DNA of 64,000 nucleotides from Enterocloster lavalensis (GTDB taxonomy: Bacteria; Bacillota; Clostridia; Lachnospirales; Lachnospiraceae), in the NCBI RefSeq assembly GCF_902364025.1, contig NZ_CABJCG010000001.1, positions 186,001-250,000 of the forward strand. The letters are read 5' to 3'. The notes below the pieces were generated by a model. The model worked only from the letters and a program-made list of their open reading frames with translations, did no database searches and had not been told where the DNA came from. Within the stretch, counting starts at the first letter, position 1. Every line of letters begins with the position of its first letter. The translations under genes and the position numbers were made by a program. Below are positions 38,060 through 45,855 of this stretch, one piece after another.

Positions 38060-39394
38060 TCAGCGGATGGTCTGAGCATTCACCATCAGATCCCGAATCT
38101 GTTTTGCCTGGATCACCGCATCCAGATTCACGTCCTCGTGGCAGTTGATCCAGAGCTGTTCCAGATTGGGCAGCGCTGCAAACACCGAGAGGTCCCGGAT
38201 TTCCGGAAGAATGATCATGACGCTCTTTAGCTGCGTCAAGTTCTGAAAGACGCTGATGTCCGTCACGTTTGGATAAGCGCCTCCCCACATCATGAGCGTT
38301 TTTAGGCGCTCCAGGGGGCGCAGGAATTCCAGATCTTTGAGCTCGGGGCTTACCATCAGAGACAGGCTTTCCAGTCCGGTCATGGAGGCGATGGGTCTCA
38401 CGTCCTCCAGCTCCGTCAGCTCCACGTCCAGGACCCTGAGGTTTTGGAATTCCAGGAGATCTTCGATGGACCGTACCGTAATCCCCTCTCTGGGAAGCTC
38501 CACCATCCGGTCATTGGTGCGCACGCGGTAAAAGTCGCCCAGCCAGCCGATCACGGCAAATTCCTCGATGCGGTCCAGATCGCTGGACATCACCGTTCCC
38601 TCCGGCTTGTCGATCACCGCCCGGACCAGGATTTCCATCCCGGCGTCGATCCAGCGGATCTCATAGTCCGTCAGCTTCCGCTCCTCTGAGGGCGGCGGAG
38701 GGGACTCGATATCCATGTAATAGGCCGATACGGCGAAGGGGTTGTGCAGGTATTTCCAGGGCCAGTTCTCTCCGCCCAGCATCACCTCCGGGCGCGCCGT
38801 TGCGATGTGGCGCGGGCCGCCCAGATCCGTGAAGGAGTCCGCCGTGTTCACCGCCACCCTGCGGGACTGTACCTGGGAATCGGGATCGATGCTGATCAGC
38901 TCCAGGGTGTAAGCGTCACAGAATCGGTAACAGACTGTCACATAGAAGGTGGTGTCTCCACGGCTGTAGGTGAATTCCATTCCGTAGATGGGCCCGCCGG
39001 ACCCGGTGTCCTCGGTAAATGGCGTAAAGCCGGCCAGTTCCTCCCCAAGATTCTCTTCTGCCAGCTGTCCCAACAGGGAGGAGGTCCCGCTCTCCCAGGT
39101 TTCATGGAAGCCCGCGCTGTCCTCGTCCGTGGGCTGTACATCCGCCAGCAAAAAAGCTTCGGAGTCTTCAAACCAGATGGCCCAGGGAATGGCATCCGGC
39201 CCGGGGCCGATGGTCCACAGACCTTCGACATTCAGCCCGTATGCGCCGTCGTCCAGGAGGTCGTAATAGGCAGTCTGGGGATTCTGTGCAGGTTCCGTCT
39301 GACTGCCCGGGTCGTTTCCGCCGGTCCCGCCGGCGCTGTAAACGCCGGATATCAAAAGCCCGGCCAATAATGCCATGAGTTTGAAGTTTACCAT
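38060..39394 (-). CDS. Secreted leucine-rich-repeat protein
   Basis: This 444-residue exported protein has a signal peptide (1-21, LMALLAGLLISGVYSA|GG). The region looks like a lipobox but has Tyr where Cys would be. A Pro/Gln-rich spacer and a globular middle domain (about 40-300) of unknown type follow. The C-terminal 130 residues form several 22-25-residue SDS22-like leucine-rich repeats (NLRVLDVELTELEDVRPIAS, LESLSLMV, LKTLMMW, LKSVMIIL, LEQLWIN). Such repeats usually bind proteins. GAAAGGG precedes ATG 39394, and its own promoter and a leader hairpin lie upstream. It converges on the GGDEF/EAL gene (35 bp apart). The role is unknown. Confidence 0.82.
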   Translation of the reverse strand: MVNFKLMALLAGLLISGVYSAGGTGGNDPGSQTEPAQNPQTAYYDLLDDGAYGLNVEGLWTIGPGPDAIPWAIWFEDSEAFLLADVQPTDEDSAGFHETWESGTSSLLGQLAEENLGEELAGFTPFTEDTGSGGPIYGMEFTYSRGDTTFYVTVCYRFCDAYTLELISIDPDSQVQSRRVAVNTADSFTDLGGPRHIATARPEVMLGGENWPWKYLHNPFAVSAYYMDIESPPPPSEERKLTDYEIRWIDAGMEILVRAVIDKPEGTVMSSDLDRIEEFAVIGWLGDFYRVRTNDRMVELPREGITVRSIEDLLEFQNLRVLDVELTELEDVRPIASMTGLESLSLMVSPELKDLEFLRPLERLKTLMMWGGAYPNVTDISVFQNLTQLKSVMIILPEIRDLSVFAALPNLEQLWINCHEDVNLDAVIQAKQIRDLMVNAQTIR

Positions 39395-39417
39395 ACGTTT
39401 TTACCCTTTCAGAAGAT

Positions 39418-39443
39418 AGGCCGCCGCCTGAATCCGGCGGCCT
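39418..39443. other. Leader hairpin of the LRR gene
   Basis: AGGCCGCCG/CGGCGGCCT is a 9-bp stem with an 8-nt loop between the predicted LRR promoter and its GAAAGGG site. It lacks a U-tract on the minus strand, so it is more likely a leader structure than a terminator of that gene. Confidence 0.5.
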
Positions 39444-39464
39444 TTGCCGTATATTGATAGATTG

Positions 39465-39493
39465 ATTTTACCATATTCCCCGGAGAATACCAA
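39465..39493 (-). promoter_or_regulatory. Promoter of the LRR gene
   Basis: TTGGTA (39488-39493) and TAAAAT (39465-39470) on the minus strand, spacer 17 bp. Confidence 0.6.
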
Positions 39494-39556
39494 CCGATTG
39501 TTCGGATTGCGGCGAGAATTGGGACTGTGCTGGAAACGGACGTGCCGGGGCGCGCG

Positions 39557-39592
39557 AAAAAAGGCGTCCCGGCCGAAAGACCTGGACGCCTT
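39557..39592 (-). terminator. Terminator after the leftward LytTR regulator
   Basis: AAGGCGTCC pairs with GGACGCCTT (9 bp, 14-nt loop), and the minus strand continues TTTT. It lies 39 bp beyond the stop of the regulator gene. Confidence 0.82.
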
Positions 39593-39630
39593 GTTGTAAT
39601 ACCAAAAGGACTGCCAATACAGTGAATGTC

Positions 39631-40404
39631 TCACACTGCGTTATGTTTCTCGTTTTCCACCATGCCGTCGCAGTCCACGCCGCCCCATCCCAGCTTCAGG
39701 AGGTAGGAAAAATACTGTTCCCGGATTTTTTTCCGCTCCCGCACTTTAATGGGGATCTTGTCGCCGTTTTCCATGGTGAAATTGGTGTCCGCGCTGGTGA
39801 TGTAGTCCATATTCACAATATAGCTCTGATTGCAGCGCAGAAACCGGGACTGCGTCAGTTCCGCCTGGACCTCGTCGAGCTTTTTCCGGATCCGGTGTAC
39901 CTCGCCGCCGCTGCATACGATGCGCAGATTCATTCTCTGGCTCTCCACATACAGAATATCATCGTAAGCGATTCTTCTCCCGCTTGTGCCGCCCACCATG
40001 AGCAGGCTCCTTTTGAGCCGCGGATAGCGTTTTTCCATAAATCGGTTCAACAGGTTTTCCAGTTTATCCTGGGACACCGGCTTCAGCAGATATCCGTCGG
40101 CCCAGACCTCATAGCTCTCCACCGCGTAATCCGGGCTGCTGGTCAGAAAAACCACCGACACATCCCGGTCATAACCGCGTAGCCTGCGGATAATCTCCAT
40201 CCCGTTTTCTTTTTGCAGAAAAATATCCATGAAAATGAGATCATAACCCGGCTTCCGGCCGTCCTCATATGGTTCGATCAGATCCTCCCCCTGCTGAAAA
40301 CAGACGATCTGCAAAGGTTCCCGCCGCTTTCTCATTTTCTGCGTCAGAATCCCGGTAACCTTCTCGCATTCTGCTTTTTCGTCGTCACAGATAGCTACCA
40401 ACAT
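39631..40404 (-). CDS. LytTR family response regulator
   Basis: This is a 257-residue AgrA/LytR-type regulator. The receiver domain (1-125) begins MLVAICDDEK with phospho-acceptor Asp60 in YDLIFMDIFL, and ends with LLKPVS. The LytTR DNA-binding domain (about 145-240) contains DILYVESQRMNLRIV and FLRCNQSYIVNMDYI. GGGGAGGGG lies before ATG 40404. It is transcribed away from a second LytTR regulator, with a shared spacer that has two LytTR-like direct repeats. No kinase is linked to it on its own strand, so the GHKL kinase at 43.9 kb may serve both. A terminator follows. Confidence 0.93.
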   Translation of the reverse strand: MLVAICDDEKAECEKVTGILTQKMRKRREPLQIVCFQQGEDLIEPYEDGRKPGYDLIFMDIFLQKENGMEIIRRLRGYDRDVSVVFLTSSPDYAVESYEVWADGYLLKPVSQDKLENLLNRFMEKRYPRLKRSLLMVGGTSGRRIAYDDILYVESQRMNLRIVCSGGEVHRIRKKLDEVQAELTQSRFLRCNQSYIVNMDYITSADTNFTMENGDKIPIKVRERKKIREQYFSYLLKLGWGGVDCDGMVENEKHNAV

Positions 40405-40430
40405 GAAAAACCCCTCCCCAATCCATACCG

Positions 40431-40459
40431 ATTGTACTCAAAAATAAACATAGCTGAAA
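40431..40459 (-). promoter_or_regulatory. Candidate weak promoter of the leftward LytTR gene
   Basis: TACAAT (40431-40436) has only a poor -35, TTTCAG (40454-40459), 17 bp upstream on the minus strand. A weak -35 next to the LytTR repeats would fit an activator-dependent promoter. Confidence 0.35.
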
Positions 40460-40482
40460 AACCCTGTTTTTGGAAGTTCTGT

Positions 40483-40514
40483 GGGACGAACGGCCGGAAT
40501 GCGGGACAAACGGC
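40483..40514. promoter_or_regulatory. Direct repeats, candidate LytTR operator
   Basis: GGGACGAACGGC (40483-40494) and GGGACAAACGGC (40503-40514) are 20 bp apart start to start, about two helical turns. Read on the minus strand each contains CCGTTNGT, close to binding sites described for LytTR proteins. They sit between the two divergent LytTR genes, upstream of poor -35 boxes in both directions. Rightward candidates are TTGCAA (40526)/TTAAAT (40549) or a TATACT at 40561. Confidence 0.68.
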
Positions 40515-40587
40515 TGCTATAAATCTTGCAACAGCGCTTTTTGTATGATTAAATAGATATTATACTTTGCCTTTTAGGGGGAATTTC

Positions 40588-41310
40588 ATGAAGATCGCAA
40601 TTTGCGACGACGACAAGGCGGTGCTGGAACAGCTGCGCGGTTTTATCCGGCAGTATGCGGCCCAGCGCATGCTTGATTATACCATTCTGGACTTCGATCA
40701 GAGCGAACGGCTGTTGGAAGCGGTCCGCAGGAACCCGGATATCCGGATTTTATTTTTGGACATCTACATGTCCCCTCTCTCCGGGATAGATTTGGCGGAA
40801 ACGCTCCGGGCGGAGGGAAATGATTGTGCAATTATTTTCGTTACCATCAGCACCGACCATTACGCCAGGAGCTACGAGGTGAACGCCGAGCACTACCTGG
40901 TTAAGCCGATTACATACAGCCGGGTCGAAACAGCCCTGAACCGTTGTGAGGCTTTACTTGTATCCGCCGCCCGCTACGCCTCTTTTTTCTCCGGCGGCCA
41001 TGAATTCCGGGTTCCGTTCCGGCAGATCCGATTTGTGGAGGTGTTCCGGAATCAAACCGTCATTCACGCGGACGGCGAGCTCTCCATCCGCTGCACGCTG
41101 GAGACGGTCATGAACCAGCTCTCCGATCCGCGTTTCATCCGCACCCATCGAAGTTTCCTCCTGAATATGGACTATGTGGCCGCGAAATGCGGAAATGATA
41201 TCATGTTAAACACAGGGGAAAAAGTGCCGCTCAGCCGGACCTGTGAAAAAAAATTCGAGAGGGAGTATGGGCGGTATTTGACCTCGTCCATGACAGGTGA
41301 TCATTTGTGA
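40588..41310 (+). CDS. LytTR family response regulator (surface-protein operon)
   Basis: This 240-residue regulator has a receiver domain (MKIAICDDDK, Asp58 in ILFLDIYMSP, LVKPITY) and a LytTR domain (FRQIRFVEVFRNQTVIH, RFIRTHRSFLLNMDYV). AGGGGG precedes ATG 40588; an upstream extension to 40567 would place the ribosome binding site inside the gene. The stop overlaps the GTG of the surface-protein gene (GTGA), and the GHKL kinase gene follows, so regulator, surface protein and kinase form one operon. It probably binds the direct repeats at 40483-40514 when phosphorylated. Confidence 0.93.
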   Translation: MKIAICDDDKAVLEQLRGFIRQYAAQRMLDYTILDFDQSERLLEAVRRNPDIRILFLDIYMSPLSGIDLAETLRAEGNDCAIIFVTISTDHYARSYEVNAEHYLVKPITYSRVETALNRCEALLVSAARYASFFSGGHEFRVPFRQIRFVEVFRNQTVIHADGELSIRCTLETVMNQLSDPRFIRTHRSFLLNMDYVAAKCGNDIMLNTGEKVPLSRTCEKKFEREYGRYLTSSMTGDHL

Positions 41311-43895
41311 AAAAATACCATCTTATACTGCCCGCTGTTGTTTCCATCTCCGCCGCCAGCCTTGCCGTAGGCGGCGTTTCCGCCGGCCTTCAGGCCGGAA
41401 GCTGTCTGGCCCAGGCGGCGGAGCGCCATCCCGCCACCCCAGACGAGGCGGACCGGGAAACCGGGGACGGGCCGGAAAATGCGGACAGAACGGACGGGGA
41501 AACCGTGGAGACCTCTGTGGGGGAGACGGGGACGGATGAGACTTCGACGGAGGGGACTGCGGCGGATGAGACCTCTGCCGATGGGATCGCGGCGGATGAG
41601 ACCTCTGCCGATGGGACCGGGACGGATGAGACCTCTGCCAATGGGACCGCGCCGGATGAGACCTCCGCCGATAAGCCATGGGAAACGGAGCCGGATTTTC
41701 CGTCCCTCCCCCCCACCGGCAGCCCTTCTCAGGTTGACAGGCTTCCGGAATCTATGGAAAACCGCGTTCCGGAGCTTTCTCTGATTTCCGTTCCGGAGCA
41801 GGCTGAGGGGGACTATACGTTCTGCGGTTATGACTTTTTTCCTTACGACGGGGTTATAGAGCTGGAAATGGGCGCGTTTGACGATCTCTCCGGCAGGTTA
41901 GGCGATACGGTAGAGCTTTACGTGGACGGTCCTGACGGACACGTGAGCGAGCCGGTGCGCCTGGACGTGGAATGGGATTACACAGCCGTGGATTTTGACA
42001 GGGAAGGGGAATATACGGTGTCCGGAGTATTGGACACCGCTCCCTGCCCTTACGAGTTGGACTGGGATAACCTGGAACCGCCCTCCTTCACGCTGAGAAT
42101 TGTCCGCCGTTGGACAATTTCGTTCCATCCCAGGATGGACGGAAATAAATTGATTCTCAATTATCTCAGGGACGGCGCTTCTGTCCCGCTTCCGATGTAC
42201 TCCTTCTCCCTCTACGAAAGCCGGGACAATGGCACAACCTGGAACAATATCAGTGAAAGCATGCGGGTGCGGATCACGGAACAGCAGGCCTCCATCACCG
42301 GCGCTAACCCCGGCTGCATGTACCAGCTTACAGAATTTTACAGTTATAATTTCTGTTTTGAAAATTCGGATATTGTGGCGGTCGCTGCGGATGGAGAGGG
42401 TTTAAAAGCGAATGTGATTCCAAGCGGCGGCAGGCAAGGCGGGGACAGTTGGAGGCCGGATCAGGGAAGCACATGGAATGACGAGCCGGTTGTGGAAGGT
42501 CTCTACCCCATTTTAGGGTATAAGACCAACTCCTGGTATTCCATGGATCTGGACCTGCAGGTCGTTACCGGCGACGACGAACGGCTGAACCGGGATTTTT
42601 ACAACAAAATAAGGGTCTATTATGGAAATTCATCGGAAAAGCCCTGGCAGAATTACACTGTGCTGGACGTGAATTGGGATTGGACTCCGGTGGACAACAT
42701 CGACTGGAATCAGACTGGGGACACGGTGGTTTACGGCGCCTTTCCTGAGTCTGCGATCGCGGAGAACAGCGGTATGCTGGATTTTGAGCATATGCCGGAG
42801 CTCTCCTTTACCATATCGATCCGCGACTTGGTGAACTCCTTTATGCTGTATCCGGTGGAGGAAATTCTATATGAAAACCAAACGGCAAAATTCAAATTCT
42901 GTACGGAATACGACGAGCCTCTGTTTTTTGAGGACACCTCCCGGCTGACGGTCTGGTGCTCGGTGGACGGCAGTGAAACGTGGTACAATATCACGGACGA
43001 ACCCAATGTGGAACTCCACTGCGATACTCTCTCCGTGTCCGGCCTGAAGCCGGAGTATCTCAGAGCCAAGGGATATACGATCCAGGTGGAGCAGGATGTT
43101 CTGGCGGATACTGAAACCTATTCCACCGGCCTGTACGTGATCCACAACACGAGCGGACTGAAATTTGGCCCGGACATAAGCGGAGAACGGGGAGGCGGAA
43201 AACGGCAGGAAAAACCGCCGGAAGGTTTGTTTGATCTTTCAGGCGGAGGAAACAACGATGATCCGGATCAGCCGGACAGCCCGGAACCGTCAACGGAAGA
43301 ACCTGCACCGGAACCGTCCACGTCACCCGGAAACGGGGAGACGGACCGGCCGGACGGCGGTGGCGGCAGTGGAAACGGCGGCAGCTCCTCCGGCGGGCAT
43401 AGCTCCTCTTCTACCTCCACTGCGGCCCCGTCGGAGACAAGCTCCATCGGCGGACCGGAGTTAACGCAAACCGCAGCTCCCGCCCTGTACGCCGGAGCAG
43501 AACATTCCCCGCAAATCGAACCGGCTGCCGCGGGGACACGGTCCGGCCAGGACGTTTCGCCGGAAGCCGCAAGGACGGGACCGGAATATGAATCCGGCCA
43601 GTCGGACAAGTCCGATTCCGACACCTCTGTGGTCACGATGGACGGAGACGGTACAAACGCTGCTGGAGCCGGGGCTGAGACGGTTACAGACGAACCGGAT
43701 TCTGCCGCGGGCGATGCAAACGCCGCTGCGGCCGCCATTAACGGGGCGGACGCTGAAAAGAATGGAACTACCGGCGTCAACGGTTCCCCCGCTGCCGGTC
43801 AGACGTTCCGCCGGGGGCTTTCCCGGATCGCCGCCGGAGCTGCCGCCGTCATTGCGGGAGGTTTGGCCGGTCTCTGGATGATAAGGAGGCGATGA
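41307..43895 (+). CDS. Large repeat-bearing surface protein in a two-component operon
   Basis: This 862-residue exported protein belongs to no family I can name. It starts at GTG 41307 (AGGTGA upstream), overlapping the regulator stop. An N-terminal signal or anchor (about 5-36) leads to an acidic Thr/Glu/Asp-rich stalk with five 10-residue DETSADGTAA-type repeats (77-126). Then come two copies of a module of about 190 residues (roughly 165-365 and 395-610), each with a WDYTAVD/WDWTPVD block and a later TTWNNISE/ETWYNITD block. A Pro/Ser/Gly/Ala-rich region (615-835) and a C-terminal membrane helix (AAGAAAVIAGGLAGLWM) with RRR close it. There is no LPXTG. It should be membrane-anchored with a long extracellular part; being between regulator and kinase genes, it may help sensing or be the regulated output. 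Confidence 0.8.
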   Translation: MKKYHLILPAVVSISAASLAVGGVSAGLQAGSCLAQAAERHPATPDEADRETGDGPENADRTDGETVETSVGETGTDETSTEGTAADETSADGIAADETSADGTGTDETSANGTAPDETSADKPWETEPDFPSLPPTGSPSQVDRLPESMENRVPELSLISVPEQAEGDYTFCGYDFFPYDGVIELEMGAFDDLSGRLGDTVELYVDGPDGHVSEPVRLDVEWDYTAVDFDREGEYTVSGVLDTAPCPYELDWDNLEPPSFTLRIVRRWTISFHPRMDGNKLILNYLRDGASVPLPMYSFSLYESRDNGTTWNNISESMRVRITEQQASITGANPGCMYQLTEFYSYNFCFENSDIVAVAADGEGLKANVIPSGGRQGGDSWRPDQGSTWNDEPVVEGLYPILGYKTNSWYSMDLDLQVVTGDDERLNRDFYNKIRVYYGNSSEKPWQNYTVLDVNWDWTPVDNIDWNQTGDTVVYGAFPESAIAENSGMLDFEHMPELSFTISIRDLVNSFMLYPVEEILYENQTAKFKFCTEYDEPLFFEDTSRLTVWCSVDGSETWYNITDEPNVELHCDTLSVSGLKPEYLRAKGYTIQVEQDVLADTETYSTGLYVIHNTSGLKFGPDISGERGGGKRQEKPPEGLFDLSGGGNNDDPDQPDSPEPSTEEPAPEPSTSPGNGETDRPDGGGGSGNGGSSSGGHSSSSTSTAAPSETSSIGGPELTQTAAPALYAGAEHSPQIEPAAAGTRSGQDVSPEAARTGPEYESGQSDKSDSDTSVVTMDGDGTNAAGAGAETVTDEPDSAAGDANAAAAAINGADAEKNGTTGVNGSPAAGQTFRRGLSRIAAGAAAVIAGGLAGLWMIRRR
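41535..41684. repeat. 30-bp tandem repeat in the surface-protein gene
   Basis: Five units of 30 bp begin GATGAGAC at 41535, 41565, 41595, 41625 and 41655, encoding DETS-led 10-residue repeats. Units 2 to 4 differ at only a few bases. Copy-number change would keep frame. Confidence 0.9.
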
Positions 43896-43902
43896 GATCA
43901 AA

Positions 43903-45792
43903 ATGTGCTACAACCGAAAGCGGGTGATTTGGCTGCTGTGCGGCGCCCTCATTGCCCTGGCCACCTGCTTTTTTCAGTACCGGTATGACAACAAATACAA
44001 CTTCCCCGGCCCCAGGGCCAGGGAGGGCGTGCTGGACCTCAGCCAACATGCGGTGGATCAGCCGTTTTCCATTCTGGCCTACGGCTGGGAGCTTTATCCC
44101 CAACTTCTTCTGGCTCCCGGGGAATTTGACGGCCATGAACCGCTTTTTGTCTACCTGGGACAGTATGGCGGTTTTGAAGGCGCAAACGGGTCTGGATCAC
44201 CTCACGGCTGCGCCACCTACCGGCTGACAATCCTGCTGCCGGATCAGTCGAAGGAGTACGCCCTGGAACTCCCGGAAATCTATACTTCCTCCCGGGTCTG
44301 GATCAACGGCGCGCCGGTGCAGAGTCTGGGGGACGTATCCGATGTGCGGGGGAAGCCCTCCACACGCACCGGCATGGTCACCTTCCAGGCCGCCGGGCAG
44401 GCGGAAATTGTCGTACAGGCTGCGGATTACAGCCACTATTACAGCGGGATGGTCTATCCCCCCGCCTTCGGCTCTGTTCTGGCCGTGTCGGATCTGCTCA
44501 CCTCGCGCCTACTGCGCACCTGTATCGTGACAGTGGCGGCGCTTACCATTGGGATCCTGTATCTCACCATCGGTGTAAAAACCGGAGAGGAACGGCAGAG
44601 AATGACCCTGTTCGCGCTGTCCTGCCTGGCATTTTCCCTCTATGCGGTGTATCCGCTGTTCCATCAGTTCGGGGCGGGCATTTGGTCATACCGTCTGGAG
44701 GACGTCAGTTTTTATCTCTTTCTCCTGATGCTCACCGCCCTGCACTGCAGCTTGTGCGGGATTGACGGCCGTCCGCGCAGAATTGTCCTGGGAGTTGGAA
44801 GCGGTGTGGCCCTTCTGGCCTTAGTGGTCCCTGCGCTACTGGCGGGACGGGGATTATCCGCCATGATGGCATATTCCCGGTTTCTGGACTGTTACAAGCT
44901 TCTGCTCTTTGGCTGGCTGATTGTTACCGCTCTCTTTAACAGGCAAAAGGGCGGGGACACGGACGGTCCTCTGCTGGCCGGATTGTGCGCCATTGCCGTT
45001 TCCATGATGTTTCAAACGGTTGTCCCTGTTTTTGAGCCGGTGCGTACCGGCTGGATGACTGAGAATGCGGGGTTTTTGCTGATCCTTCTGCTGGCCGGAG
45101 TCCTCTGGTTCGGCACCGTCAAAGCCTTTGCGGATCGGGCGGCTTTAACTGAAAATACCCGATTGATGAAAAAACAGTTTTCCCTTCAGGAGGAAAATTA
45201 CCGCATCGTCTCTGAGAATTTCGCGGAAATCCGGCGTATGCGCCATGATCTGCGCCACCATTTAAACGCGGTGATGGAGCTTGCCCGGCAGCATCAGTAC
45301 GAGGAACTGGAGCATTATATAAGCGGCTGCGAGGTCAGCGCCAATCAGGCCGTGCAGCCGGCGCTCTGTGAAAATCACGCGGTTAACGCGGTTCTCAACT
45401 ATTATATACAGCAGTGCGGTCAAAAAGGGATTCCGCTGGAGCTGAAGGTTGCGCTCCCGCCTGAGCTGAAGCTGGAGGACTGGAATCTGGGGCTGCTGTT
45501 CGGGAATCTGCTGGAAAATGCGGTGGAGGCCTCGGAAAAAGTGCCAAAGGACCGGCAATCTGTCAGGGTGTACTCCAGAATCGCAGGCGGGAACCTGCTT
45601 CTGACGGTCAAAAATGCCTGGGACGGGCAGTTTATGGCCTCAGGTGAGAAAATCGCTTCCACCAAACATGAGGGTACAGGCATCGGTATATCCAGTGTCC
45701 GCGCGCTGGTGGACAAGTGCGGCGGTCAGTTTTTCCTGACGCCCGGGGAACAGGAATTTGTGGTCTCCGTAGTCCTTTGGCAGCAGCTTTAA
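43903..45792 (+). CDS. GHKL sensor histidine kinase with 7TM-type sensor
   Basis: This 629-residue kinase has an N-terminal anchor helix (8-25) and an extracytoplasmic beta-rich domain (about 45-200). Seven or so transmembrane helices (about 205-405) follow, a layout like 7TMR-DISM receptors. A short coiled linker leads to a GHKL kinase core with phospho-acceptor His448 in RRMRHDLRHHLNAV and an ATPase domain with LFGNLLENAVEAS and GTGIGISSVRALV. This core is the Agr/LytS class that partners LytTR regulators. AAGGAGG, in the end of the preceding gene, is 15 bases before ATG 43903. It completes the regulator-surface protein-kinase operon and is followed by a terminator. Confidence 0.92.
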   Translation: MCYNRKRVIWLLCGALIALATCFFQYRYDNKYNFPGPRAREGVLDLSQHAVDQPFSILAYGWELYPQLLLAPGEFDGHEPLFVYLGQYGGFEGANGSGSPHGCATYRLTILLPDQSKEYALELPEIYTSSRVWINGAPVQSLGDVSDVRGKPSTRTGMVTFQAAGQAEIVVQAADYSHYYSGMVYPPAFGSVLAVSDLLTSRLLRTCIVTVAALTIGILYLTIGVKTGEERQRMTLFALSCLAFSLYAVYPLFHQFGAGIWSYRLEDVSFYLFLLMLTALHCSLCGIDGRPRRIVLGVGSGVALLALVVPALLAGRGLSAMMAYSRFLDCYKLLLFGWLIVTALFNRQKGGDTDGPLLAGLCAIAVSMMFQTVVPVFEPVRTGWMTENAGFLLILLLAGVLWFGTVKAFADRAALTENTRLMKKQFSLQEENYRIVSENFAEIRRMRHDLRHHLNAVMELARQHQYEELEHYISGCEVSANQAVQPALCENHAVNAVLNYYIQQCGQKGIPLELKVALPPELKLEDWNLGLLFGNLLENAVEASEKVPKDRQSVRVYSRIAGGNLLLTVKNAWDGQFMASGEKIASTKHEGTGIGISSVRALVDKCGGQFFLTPGEQEFVVSVVLWQQL

Positions 45793-45798
45793 ACGTTT

Positions 45799-45831
45799 AA
45801 AAGAGCTGGAATCATCTCCCAGCTCTTTTTT
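45799..45831. terminator. Bidirectional terminator between convergent genes
   Basis: AAAAGAGCTGG pairs with CCAGCTCTTTT (11 bp); Ts follow the stem rightward and T/A-rich sequence leftward. It separates the kinase operon from the cell-wall-binding protein gene. Confidence 0.88.
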
Positions 45832-45855
45832 ACTCCCCGTTTCAGGGGTAAAGAT

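Noticed and set aside
43600..43895. LPXTG sorting signal sought at the end of the surface protein
   Set aside because: Only a membrane helix followed by RRR was found; no LPXTG-like motif precedes it.
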